Source: Thiohalocapsa sp963698775
Lineage (GTDB): Bacteria > Pseudomonadota > Gammaproteobacteria > Chromatiales > Chromatiaceae
Reading direction: 5' to 3'
DNA: 64,000 bases
Assembly: GCA_963698775.1 (NCBI GenBank)
Contig: CAVOSE010000013.1
Coordinates: forward strand, 29,592 to 93,591
Numbering within the stretch: the stretch's first letter is position 1; each line of letters starts with the position of its first letter. The notes beneath the pieces were generated by a model. It was not told the origin of the DNA. It saw only the letters and a program-made list of their open reading frames with translations, and did not search any database. The translations under genes and the position numbers were made by a program. This document shows, piece after piece, positions 55,636-64,000 of the stretch.

Positions 55636-56037
55636 ATGAACACCCCACCAACGACCAGAATTATGGCGGTTCTGCTGAACGGCATCGCGCAGTTGGAGTA
55701 TGACCGCTCTAGGCCACTACCGGGCTATCAAGGGTCCTACCTGGACAAGATGGACGACAAGATGGACGCTGAAGGTATCGACATCGACGGTCATCGGATT
55801 CGCAAGCCGGACCTGGGACAGAGAGCACAGTTCGTCGCCGCGAATCTGGTCCATGCCATCAAGTCCGATCAAGAGGCCCAGGCCGCGGCCATGTGCACCT
55901 GGCTCGCGGTGCGCCTTCCAGATCTGAAACAGATCAAGGTCCGCGAACAGGACGAGGGCTTCAATATCGAACTCGACTTCGAACAGGAATACATCAAACA
56001 GCATCCCGTGCAGTTCACGCCGCTGAAGAAGTCCTGA
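55636..56037 (+). CDS. Hypothetical protein (133 aa)
   Basis: From the ATG at 55636 the product is MNTPPTTRIMAVLLNGIAQL, then EYDRSRPLPGYQGSYLDKMD, an acidic stretch DKMDAEGIDIDGHRIRKPD, and AQFVAANLVHAIKSDQEAQA with a Glu/Asp-rich C terminus LDFEQEYIKQHPVQFTPL. It is a soluble, probably helical protein without a signal peptide. I do not recognise the family. The open frame extends upstream to 55441 but is not conserved-looking. It lies about 160 bp upstream of the thioredoxin-fold gene on the same strand. Confidence 0.65.
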   Translation: MNTPPTTRIMAVLLNGIAQLEYDRSRPLPGYQGSYLDKMDDKMDAEGIDIDGHRIRKPDLGQRAQFVAANLVHAIKSDQEAQAAAMCTWLAVRLPDLKQIKVREQDEGFNIELDFEQEYIKQHPVQFTPLKKS

Positions 56038-56195
56038 GGCGTTCGGCCCGTGAGCCCTTCGACCGAGCCACTTCCCCGGCTCGACTGTGATCGGCGTATG
56101 TCAACGACGGCAAACAACCGCGATCACCGCCGCCGCTTTGTACAACTCTCGCGGATCCCCATCCTTGGCACACGATAACAAGACGGTGATCATCA

Positions 56196-57239
56196 ATGAA
56201 TCGGCTTTTTCTGCGACTGCGAATCCTTGCGCTCTGCCTACCCGCACTGGCCCTCGCCGCCGGCGATGAGGAGACCTTGACCGAGTTGCAAAACCCGGGC
56301 TACGAGGCGAAACCTGCCTGGTTCAAGAATTCCTTCCTGGACATCCGCGAAGACGTGGCGGAGGGCGCACAGGCCGGCAAGCGCGTGATCCTGTATTTCT
56401 ATCAGGATGGCTGCCCCTACTGCGTCAAGCTGTTACAGGACAACTTCGGCGACCGCGACATCAGCGCTACGGCCCGCGAGCACTTCGAGGTCATTGCCAT
56501 CAACCTGTGGGGCGACCGCGACGTGACCGACACCGAGGGCGAGCTCACCACCGAGAAGGCATTCGCCGCCGCGCTCGGCGTTCAATACACGCCGACCATG
56601 CTGCTACTCGACGAAAACGCCAACACCGTGCTGCGCATCGACGGCTATTTCCCGCCGCACCAGTTCCATCAGGGACTGCGCTATGTCGCCGCGAAGCGGG
56701 AACAGACAGGCGAGTCGTTTCAAGCCTTCTACCGCGCCCAGGCGCCCGAGGCGGCCAGCGGCAAGCTGCACCAAGAGGGCGGATTCCTCAGCGCGCCCTA
56801 TCGGCTGGCGGACAACCGCGCGGAATCCGAGCGCCCGCTGGTGGTGATGTTCGAACAACCGGTGTGTGCCGCCTGCGACGAGCTGCATCAAGACATCCTG
56901 AGACGCGAGCCGGTGGCCTTTGCGCTTAGCAATTTCGACGGCGTCATCCTCGACACCTGGTCGGATGCGCCGATCCAGACGCCCAGCGGCGAGGAGACGA
57001 CCGTTCGCGACTGGGCCGCGAAACTCGGCATCCAATACACGCCAAGTCTGGTGTTTTTCGACAATGTCGGCCGCGAGGTCTTCCGCACCGAGGCGTATCT
57101 GAAAGGCTTTCACATCCACGGCGCGCTGGATTACGTTGCCACCCGCTTCTACGAATACGAACCCAGTTTCCAGCGCTTCCTGCAGGCGCGCATGGACGCC
57201 CTGCACGCCCGCGACGTCGAGGTCGATATGATGAACTAA
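56196..57239 (+). CDS. Periplasmic protein with two thioredoxin-like domains
   Basis: A 347-residue exported protein. The signal peptide is MNRLFLRLRILALCLPALAL, cleaved after ALAAG or so. Domain 1 (about residues 40-170) has YFYQDGCPYCVKLLQDNF, a CPYC redox site, with LGVQYTPTMLLLDENANTVL containing the cis-Pro. Domain 2 (about residues 200-330) has VVMFEQPVCAACDELHQDI, a CAAC site, and LGIQYTPSLVFFDNVGREVF. Both resemble SoxW-like thioredoxins. Such proteins keep partner cysteines reduced, for instance in sulfur oxidation; the partner here is unknown. The two domains look like an internal duplication. Confidence 0.85.
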   Translation: MNRLFLRLRILALCLPALALAAGDEETLTELQNPGYEAKPAWFKNSFLDIREDVAEGAQAGKRVILYFYQDGCPYCVKLLQDNFGDRDISATAREHFEVIAINLWGDRDVTDTEGELTTEKAFAAALGVQYTPTMLLLDENANTVLRIDGYFPPHQFHQGLRYVAAKREQTGESFQAFYRAQAPEAASGKLHQEGGFLSAPYRLADNRAESERPLVVMFEQPVCAACDELHQDILRREPVAFALSNFDGVILDTWSDAPIQTPSGEETTVRDWAAKLGIQYTPSLVFFDNVGREVFRTEAYLKGFHIHGALDYVATRFYEYEPSFQRFLQARMDALHARDVEVDMMN

Positions 57240-57317
57240 AGCCGCCCGGGCGCACTGGGCCGCCGCGTCAGTTACCTGCGCGCCGAGTTTCCGGTATCGG
57301 CGGCAACCCTGCTGAAA

Positions 57318-58928
57318 TCAGCTGGCCTCGCGCAACGCCAACTTGCGGCCCGCCAGCCACACCAGCAGCAATACCGGCACGCCGATCAGCGTGGTGAAGA
57401 TAAAGAACCCCGGATAGCCGACGCCGTCGACAATGGAGCCGGAGTAGCCGCCGAGCACCTTGGGCAACAGCGTCATCAGCGAGCTGAAGATGGCGTACTG
57501 CACGGCCGTGAAGGAAACATTGGTCAGACTCGACAAGAAGGCGACGAAGGCCGCACTGGCCAGTCCTGCGGCCAGGTTGTCCGCGGCCACGGTCAGATAC
57601 ATCAGCGGCACGTTGTGCCCCGCATAGGCGAGCGCGACGAACAACAGATTGGTGGCCGCCGACAGACCCGCGCCCAACATCAGGATACGCATGACGCCGA
57701 AACGGGTCGCCAACAGGCCACCAAGGAAGCCGCCGGCGATGCTGACGATCACACCGAAGGTGTTCACCGCCTTGGCAATCTGCGGCTTGGAAAAACCCAG
57801 ATCTTGATAAAACACATTGGCGATGACGCCGAGCACGATGTCCGAAATCCGGTACAGCCCGATCAGCGCCAGCAGCAGCACGGCGGTGCCGAGTCCATAG
57901 CGGCGGAAGAAATCCAATACCGGCGCCACCCAGGTGTCCCGCGCCATCGCCTTGTTCACCAGGCCGGCCGCAACCAGCGACCAACCGATCGCGACGGCAC
58001 AGGCGATCGCCAGCGCGAAATGCACGGCCTCCAGCAGGAAGGCGGTGAGCGCACCGCCTCCGACGGCTTCGCTCGCGGCGCCAAACGCTCCGCTACTGAC
58101 AAAAAAGCTGCCGGCGAAGGCCGCCGCCGAACACAAGAACACGGCCACGAGCCGCGCATAGTCCGCGCCCGCGTATTGATAGTCCGCGCGGCGCTCCACC
58201 TCCGGCTCGCGCACCACCAGCGTCGTGACCACGCCGACCAACATGGTGCCGGCCATGATCATGTAGGTCAGGCTCCAGGCGGCAAAGGAATAGTTGCCCG
58301 GGGAGGACAGGAACAGCGACGCCAAGAACAGCGCCCCGGCCCCGCTGGTGACCATGCCGATGCGGTAACCGGCGATATAGGCCGACGACATGATCGCCTG
58401 CATCCGCGGCGGGCCCGACTCGATGCGGTAGGCATCGATACAGATATCCTGGGTCGCGGCGGAAAAGCCCAACATGACCGCCGCCAGCGCCATGCGCACC
58501 AGATAGTCCGGCCCGGCGGCCGGGTCCACTGATGCCATCAGCGCAATCGCCGTGATGATGCTGACCTGCGCCAGCAACAGCCAACCGCGCCGACGTCCAT
58601 AGCGCGCCGTCAGCCAGGGCAGCGGTAACCGATCCACCAACGGCGCCCAGACGAACTTGAACGAATAGCCGAGCGCGGCCCAACTGAAAAAGGTGACCGC
58701 GTTGCGCTCGACGCCGGCCTCGCGCAGCCACAGCGACAGCGACGAGAAGATCAGCAACAGCGGAATGCCGGCGGAAAAGCCCAGGAACAGCATGGTCACG
58801 ACCCGCCGGTCGCGCAGCGCCGCCAGCGCCCGGCTCCAGGGTCCGCCGGTTACGGGCGGAGGGCGGTCGCCGCCCCCCGTGGCAATGTCGGTGGGGTCGG
58901 AGACGGCTCCATCGGCGGACTTGGTCAT
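57318..58928 (-). CDS. AmpG-like major facilitator permease
   Basis: A 536-residue multi-span membrane protein. A short cytoplasmic tail is followed by LFLGFSAGIPLLLIFSSLSL and WLREAGVERNAVTFFSWAAL, then YSFKFVWAPLVDRLPLPWL and YGRRRGWLLLAQVSIITAIA, the AmpG signature. ATQDICIDAYRIESGPPRMQ is the second family motif. AmpG imports anhydro-muropeptides for cell-wall recycling. Close relatives are also found next to carotenoid and other genes with unclear substrates. The start is the ATG at 58928; the open frame to 58967 adds an unconserved tail. Confidence 0.88.
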   Translation of the reverse strand: MTKSADGAVSDPTDIATGGGDRPPPVTGGPWSRALAALRDRRVVTMLFLGFSAGIPLLLIFSSLSLWLREAGVERNAVTFFSWAALGYSFKFVWAPLVDRLPLPWLTARYGRRRGWLLLAQVSIITAIALMASVDPAAGPDYLVRMALAAVMLGFSAATQDICIDAYRIESGPPRMQAIMSSAYIAGYRIGMVTSGAGALFLASLFLSSPGNYSFAAWSLTYMIMAGTMLVGVVTTLVVREPEVERRADYQYAGADYARLVAVFLCSAAAFAGSFFVSSGAFGAASEAVGGGALTAFLLEAVHFALAIACAVAIGWSLVAAGLVNKAMARDTWVAPVLDFFRRYGLGTAVLLLALIGLYRISDIVLGVIANVFYQDLGFSKPQIAKAVNTFGVIVSIAGGFLGGLLATRFGVMRILMLGAGLSAATNLLFVALAYAGHNVPLMYLTVAADNLAAGLASAAFVAFLSSLTNVSFTAVQYAIFSSLMTLLPKVLGGYSGSIVDGVGYPGFFIFTTLIGVPVLLLVWLAGRKLALREAS

Positions 58929-59316
58929 CGGTTCGAAATCCTGTTGGGTTTGATCGGCACATGCCAAGTCCCACCGCGCGCGACTCCGTCGGGCGGGACC
59001 AGCGGAGTAGGACCGCGCCGCATGCTAACGCGAAACCGATCGGGTTGTCGGCGCTGGTACTCGGGCAAGGGCTTCAAGCTCCTTCGCCTGAAAGCGGTGC
59101 TTTGATCCGGTATCCCGGGATCCGGTCCGCGCGGAAGGCGCCGCATCCGCGGACCTCCGGGTGCAAGCCCGAGGGTCGATCCGCGCATGTTAGCCAAGGC
59201 AACACTTGCGCCGGGGCGAAAGCGCCGATATCTCTTCGGTCGCGAGGCGGATGCGACCGCGCTTGCACATCGACGAGAGACCTACAACAGACCAACTACC
59301 ACCACGAGGTATGCTG
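58929..59316. other. Divergent intergenic region, no gene recognised
   Basis: This separates the AmpG-like gene (leftward) and the DsrE-family gene (rightward) and should hold both promoters. Short frames on both strands have no recognisable content. Confidence 0.5.
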
Positions 59317-59805
59317 ATGACACGCGCATCTTTCCCCCTGATCACGTTACTCCTTGCGGCTTTTCTGGCCCTCGGCACTGCTACCACGGCACTGGCCGAA
59401 GACAGCGGCTACGACAAACAGAAAGTCGTCTACCACGTCAACTACTATGGACCCAAGGAACAGACAGCGGCCCTGCGCAACGTGCAAAACCACATTAACG
59501 CCGTCGGCGCCGAGAACCTGGAACTGCGGGTTGTGCTGCACGGTAACGGCGTTGCCATGCTGATGTACCCGGACGCGCTGGAAGGGACAAAGATGAAGGA
59601 GGCCAATGCCAACGACGAGATGCAGGCGCGCATCGCCGGTCTGAAAGAGCAGGGGGTCAGCTTCAACGTCTGCGCCAATACCCTTAAGGGCCGCAACGTG
59701 CCGATGGACGCCCTCTACGACACCGATCAGGCCGACATCGTCCCCAGCGGCGTTGCCGAACTCGCCAAGTTGCAGGGCAAGGGCTTTACCTACATCAAAC
59801 CCTGA
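59317..59805 (+). CDS. Secreted DsrE/DsrF-like family protein
   Basis: A 162-residue exported protein. GAGGT lies 6 bases ahead of the ATG at 59317, favouring it over the ATG at 59311. The signal peptide MTRASFPLITLLLAAFLALG is followed by a cut near ALAED. The mature domain has KVVYHVNYYGPKEQTAALRN, VQNHINAVGAENLELRVVLH, GNGVAMLMYPDALEG and LKEQGVSFNVCANTLKGRNV, where the Cys is the single conserved sulfur-carrier-type residue. Cytoplasmic DsrE proteins carry sulfur during sulfur oxidation; periplasmic relatives are common in sulfur-metabolising bacteria but poorly understood. It is monocistronic with a hairpin downstream. Confidence 0.85.
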   Translation: MTRASFPLITLLLAAFLALGTATTALAEDSGYDKQKVVYHVNYYGPKEQTAALRNVQNHINAVGAENLELRVVLHGNGVAMLMYPDALEGTKMKEANANDEMQARIAGLKEQGVSFNVCANTLKGRNVPMDALYDTDQADIVPSGVAELAKLQGKGFTYIKP

Positions 59806-59852
59806 GCCACGAGCATCTGCGCGGTCCCCGCACAGCGTCTAAGCGAACCCGT

Positions 59853-59875
59853 CCGACGGCGCCAATCGCCGTCGG
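59853..59875 (+). terminator. Hairpin downstream of the DsrE-family gene
   Basis: CCGACGGCG (59853-59861) pairs perfectly with CGCCGTCGG (59867-59875) around CCAAT, about 50 bp past the stop. There is no long T-run, so termination may be partial or the structure may protect the mRNA. Confidence 0.5.
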
Positions 59876-60110
59876 AGGTTACCGCTCCGTCTATAGAGAG
59901 TGAAGCGATGGTGCGTAGTCCAGAGTAGTCGTAGGCACGTGTATTGCCCCATCGGCGCTAGTCCCGAAACTGCGCAGACCATTGAAGGTCGCATCCGAGA
60001 CGCAGTTAAGCCACTTGTGGGCGCAGACATGTTCGGCAGACCAACGGGCGGTTGGGCGAGGCAGGGACCGCAGGGCGAACCCGAGCACAAGAGGATACCC
60101 CATTCGGATA

Positions 60111-60140
60111 ACCCGGCGGTAAAGGATCGACCCGCCGGGT
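60111..60140. repeat. Inverted repeat, 9-bp arms
   Basis: ACCCGGCGG (60111-60119) is the exact reverse complement of CCGCCGGGT (60132-60140), with a 12-base loop. It lies about 45 bp past the stop of the leftward exported-protein gene and could be its 3' hairpin. Confidence 0.5.
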
Positions 60141-60186
60141 ATCACGAGCGCAAACACGCCTCTCCGAGGAGATGAGTCGATCTAAA

Positions 60187-60747
60187 TCAAGGGCTGACGA
60201 CTTCCACGTCCGGCGTAGTGGCTGGGGTTGTCGATGGCGTGATGCTCGGGGCGATCTCCCCCCCCAACAATGCATCCGTGGTGCCATCACAGCGCCAGGC
60301 ATGTGCGTCCAAGTTCATCGGAGGGTTTTGATTGGGTGGCAAATTCAGGGTGTTCTTGTTAACGCGCAGGAACATTGTTCGCATGGATGGATTGACACCA
60401 TCCTTGCAGAAGCAACTTGACGTCAAGCCCACCCTGACTTTGACGATATTGGGATTGGTCGTATCGTCAACCTCGACGTACTCACCCGATACCGGGCACA
60501 GCGCCCCGTTGGGGGGGAGAATGTCCGGCGAGATGTCGGCAAAACCCACAATTGAGCCGAGGAGGGGAACATCTAGCGTTGGCGTGAGCCAGAGCGCAAA
60601 CTCGGTGCCCGAATTTTCGACTCCCGCTATGCCGTAACTGTCACGCAAACACCAGTCCTCAGTGTCATCGCAGGCCGCTTGGACCAGTTGCGTACCGGCA
60701 AGCAACGCACACACGGCGATGGTGCGGGAAACTAGTGACTTCGTCAT
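60187..60747 (-). CDS. Exported Cys-containing protein of unknown function
   Basis: A 186-residue secreted protein with AGGAGG just ahead of the ATG. The signal peptide is MTKSLVSRTIAVCALLAGTQ with cleavage near VQAA. The mature part holds six Cys (CDDTEDWC, ALCP, SSCFC, WRC), implying disulfides, with hydrophobic strands such as GTEFALWLTPTLDVPLLGSI and TMFLRVNKNTLNLPPNQNPP. The C-terminal 25 residues are a Thr/Pro/Ser-rich tail (PSITPSTTPATTPDVEVV). I do not recognise the family. It stands alone. Confidence 0.65.
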   Translation of the reverse strand: MTKSLVSRTIAVCALLAGTQLVQAACDDTEDWCLRDSYGIAGVENSGTEFALWLTPTLDVPLLGSIVGFADISPDILPPNGALCPVSGEYVEVDDTTNPNIVKVRVGLTSSCFCKDGVNPSMRTMFLRVNKNTLNLPPNQNPPMNLDAHAWRCDGTTDALLGGEIAPSITPSTTPATTPDVEVVSP

Positions 60748-61040
60748 CGTTGAATCCTCCTAAGAGCTTCATTAAGAAATTAATTTAGGTTAGATCGACG
60801 TACGGCTCTCGGCTTACTTGGCTGAGAATCTCGACAATCCACGATTTTTGTCAACCGCTCCTACACAGAGTCTACACCGGTTCGATGCACCGATTCTACG
60901 TCTTTCCACCACGAACTCAGAGCGGAACCGTTCTATCTGCTGACCCACCGCCGGGACGGCATTTTGCCCGCGGATCTGAACATCCCTTCCTGCTCGGGGC
61001 CTCTTGCGGGGCAAGATCGTAGTGTGAGAGAGCCGCTGGG
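60748..61040. other. Upstream region of the exported-protein gene, then decayed DNA
   Basis: The first 100 bases are AT-rich (AATTAATTTAGGTTAG) and probably hold the promoter of the leftward gene. The remainder may belong to the 5' part of the DUF4338 remnant but cannot be read in any frame with confidence. Confidence 0.45.
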
Positions 61041-61660
61041 ACCTGCACGAGATCATGCTGCGGCCGGTCGCGCGCGAAAATTGACCTGCGATTCAAAGGC
61101 TTGCTCGATGCGCATCACTACCTGGGGGCAGCGCCAAAGACCGGCCATACGATCTGGTACGTGACCACCTGGTGGGAGCAGTGGTTGGCGTTGCTGGTGG
61201 TGGGCGCGGCGGCGTGGAAGTGCGCGGCGCGCGACCGCTGGATCGGCTGGGATCGGCGCTACCAGTACGATCGCCTGCATCTGATCGGCAACAACGTGCG
61301 CTTTCTCAATCTTGCCCGGGGCGCACTTCCCGATTCTTGCCTCGCGCGTGCTGTCGCCGTGTGAGCGGCGGGTCAGCGCCGATTGGCAGGCGCGCTTTGG
61401 CCACCCGCAGTGGTTGTCGGAGACCTTTGTCGATCCGCGTTTCTTCCACGGCACCAGCTACCGCGCAGCCAATTGGCTGCAGGTCAGCGAGAGCCGCGGC
61501 TTTCGCGGCACCCGTGCCGGCTACAGCGACCGTTCGCACACGCCCGCGGGTGTTCATGCGGGCGTTGATCGGCAACGCGCGCGCCCGCCTATGCGCTCCC
61601 CTCCTCGATCCCCGTTACCACCATGGAACCCCGAAGATGCTGTTGACTGCCGATCATTAG
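61041..61660 (+). pseudogene. DUF4338 (DruA-family) gene, multiply frameshifted
   Basis: Fragments of one DUF4338 protein appear in successive frames. The first is LHEIMLRPVAREN (about 61048). The next frame gives FKGLLDAHHYLGAAPKTGHT, IWYVTTWWEQWLALLVVGAA and AWKCAARDRWIGWDRRYQYD. A third, from about 61312, gives HFPILASRVLSPCERRVSAD, WQARFGHPQWLSETFVDPRF and FHGTSYRAANWLQ. A last one gives VFMRALIGNARARLCAPLLD and PRYHHGTPKMLLTADH. At least three frameshifts break it. The family includes DruA of the Druantia defence system and is often linked to transposases. Here it is a dead copy next to one. Confidence 0.8.
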
Positions 61661-61677
61661 CAATTCCAAATTTGCCC

Positions 61678-62802
61678 CTACCGCTTGCTAGCGCGGCGAC
61701 GTGGCGGTGATTGTGCGGGCTGCAGGGCATCGATCATCGTGTCGAACAGGTGCTCCCAGCTGTCGAAGGGGAAGTAGAACGTCAGCGCCCGCAGGTGTTC
61801 GAAGAAGGTGCGCCGCGACGGTAGTTGTGCGCGCACGCGCTGATAGCGTTGATCGTACAGATCGAGCAGTGTGTGGGCGAGAAACGCCAGCAGGATGAGG
61901 CTCGCGAGCAGGTTGGCCAGATGCTGTTGGCCGTGGCCGTAGTTGTGCTCGAAGCGATAGCCCTTGGTCTTGAGCGTATTGTTGTTTTCGTTCTCGATCT
62001 TCCAGCGGCTGCGCCCCGCGGCGACGATCGCGACGACGTTGTCCCAAGTAATCGGCACGGAGCTGGCCCAGGCATTGCGGTAGAGCACGTTGCCCTCGGC
62101 ATCGGTCGTGCTCAGCTCGCACCAGCCGACTTTCAGGGCATCGTCGCCGTCGCGCAGCGGCAGACCGTTGAGCCAGCGATAGGTATCGGTCAAACGCTGC
62201 TTGCCGTTCCAACGGGTCTTGACCCGGGTGGCCACCTCGCCGGTGCGCGCGAAATCGGCCACCCACTCATAGAGCAGCGTATGGGAGCCCGGCTGACAGA
62301 CGAAGAGGAACTCACAGCCCTGCGCCAAGACCTGCTCGCAGAACGGCTGATGGCAGTACAGATCATCGCCCAGCACGGTGGTGCGCCACGCCTTCAGTTG
62401 CGTACCCCAGCGTTGCAGCCAACGCGTGCCTGCATTGAGTTCGCAATCTTGTTTGGCCTGTCCGTCCTGCGGCACGACGAACTCCGGGGCCAAGGGCAGG
62501 ACCGTCTTTTGCCCGGGGGCGACGATCACCGGCGTGACCGCCGTATGGTAGGACTGTGTCTTGCCATTGGCCAACGTGCGTGTGGAGCACTGCGGGCAGT
62601 GAATCGCCTCCGAGCAATGGTGTTCGGTGCCGTCGGGTGCCACCAGCAGCCGCCCGTCGAGCACCCGGTGCGAGGCCAATCCACCGTCGGCCACGATCGG
62701 CTCCACCAGGTCCATCAACAACGGCGCGACATGGGTAGGGGAAACCGGATCGAGCAGGTTGCGAATCTGCTGCATGCTCGGGATCTGCTCGATCCCGAAC
62801 AA
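61678..62802 (-). mobile_element. DDE transposase gene, N-terminally truncated
   Basis: An open frame of 374 residues from a TTG. It has LLDPVSPTHVAPLLMDLVEP, VLDGRLLVAPDGTEHHCSEA and IHCPQCSTRTLANGKTQSYH (zinc-like Cys pair). The catalytic-type stretches are VLGDDLYCHQPFCEQVLAQG and WKIENENNNTLKTKGYRFEH, then NYGHGQQHLANLLASLILLA. Relatives are annotated as ISNCY-type elements, though I am not sure of the family. The N-terminal part with the first conserved region is missing: the frame begins at LFGIEQIPSMQQIRN, abutting hsdM remnant sequence. No terminal inverted repeats are evident, so it is probably immobile. Confidence 0.75.
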
Positions 62803-63979
<1,177 letters not shown>

Positions 63980-64000
63980 CCGTTGTCGTCTCAACCGTTG

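Larger units (their letters stand above)
59806..60186. other. Intergenic stretch with two strong hairpins
   Basis: A strong hairpin lies at 59853-59875 and another at 60111-60140. Both strands carry 85-90 codon open frames across 59891-60175, but neither has a start signal or motif, and they mirror each other. No gene is called. Confidence 0.5.

Overview
The window is high-GC and gammaproteobacterial: it carries the rpsU-yqeY-dnaG-rpoD block, pilMNOPQ-aroK-aroB followed by gltBD, and folB/folK/plsY/tsaD. It also carries carotenoid genes (crtI, crtB and a crtA-like spheroidene monooxygenase) with an exact TGT-N12-ACA PpsR/CrtJ-type site, and a full alpha-carboxysome operon with form IA Rubisco. 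Together these suggest a purple sulfur bacterium of the Chromatiales. That placement is inference from gene content; no rRNA is present.

Layout. 1-5 kb: a partial MidA-type methyltransferase, pteridine reductase, DUF2452 protein, folB-folK, plsY and tsaD, plus two large imperfect inverted repeats. 5-10 kb: rpsU, yqeY (frameshifted as read), dnaG, rpoD and a tRNA-Ile2(CAT). 10-13 kb: an outer-membrane porin, a decayed tyrosine recombinase and a PilZ protein. 13-24 kb (minus strand): metG, gltD-gltB, aroB-aroK. 24-29 kb (minus): pilQPONM. 29-34 kb: a conserved protein of unknown function, then citrate synthase, malate dehydrogenase and a short NADP/NAD malic enzyme. 34-39 kb: a small membrane protein, crtB, crtI and divergent crtA. 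39-43.5 kb: a TauE/SafE permease, a tiny secreted peptide, and cbbR-purK-purE with 4-bp overlaps.

43.8-53.4 kb (minus): the carboxysome operon in the order cbbL, cbbS, csoS2, csoSCA, csoS4A, csoS4B, three csoS1 genes, a ferritin-like gene, an acRAF-like gene and a short low-complexity gene ending in RVWPD that resembles alpha-McdB. No McdA (ParA), csoS1D or cbbQ/cbbO is found beside it. The operon builds the Rubisco core (CbbLS with scaffold CsoS2), the carbonic anhydrase, the vertex pentamers and shell hexamers, with assembly and possibly positioning factors at the distal end.

53.7-60.7 kb: a DUF4139 envelope protein, a 133-aa unknown, a tandem-thioredoxin periplasmic protein, an AmpG-like permease, a secreted DsrE-family protein and a Cys-rich exported unknown. 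61-64 kb: a ruined accessory patch with a multiply frameshifted DUF4338 (DruA-family) gene, a 5'-truncated transposase, and a type I hsdM carrying a nonsense codon, a frameshift, an apparent internal deletion and a fusion to the transposase.
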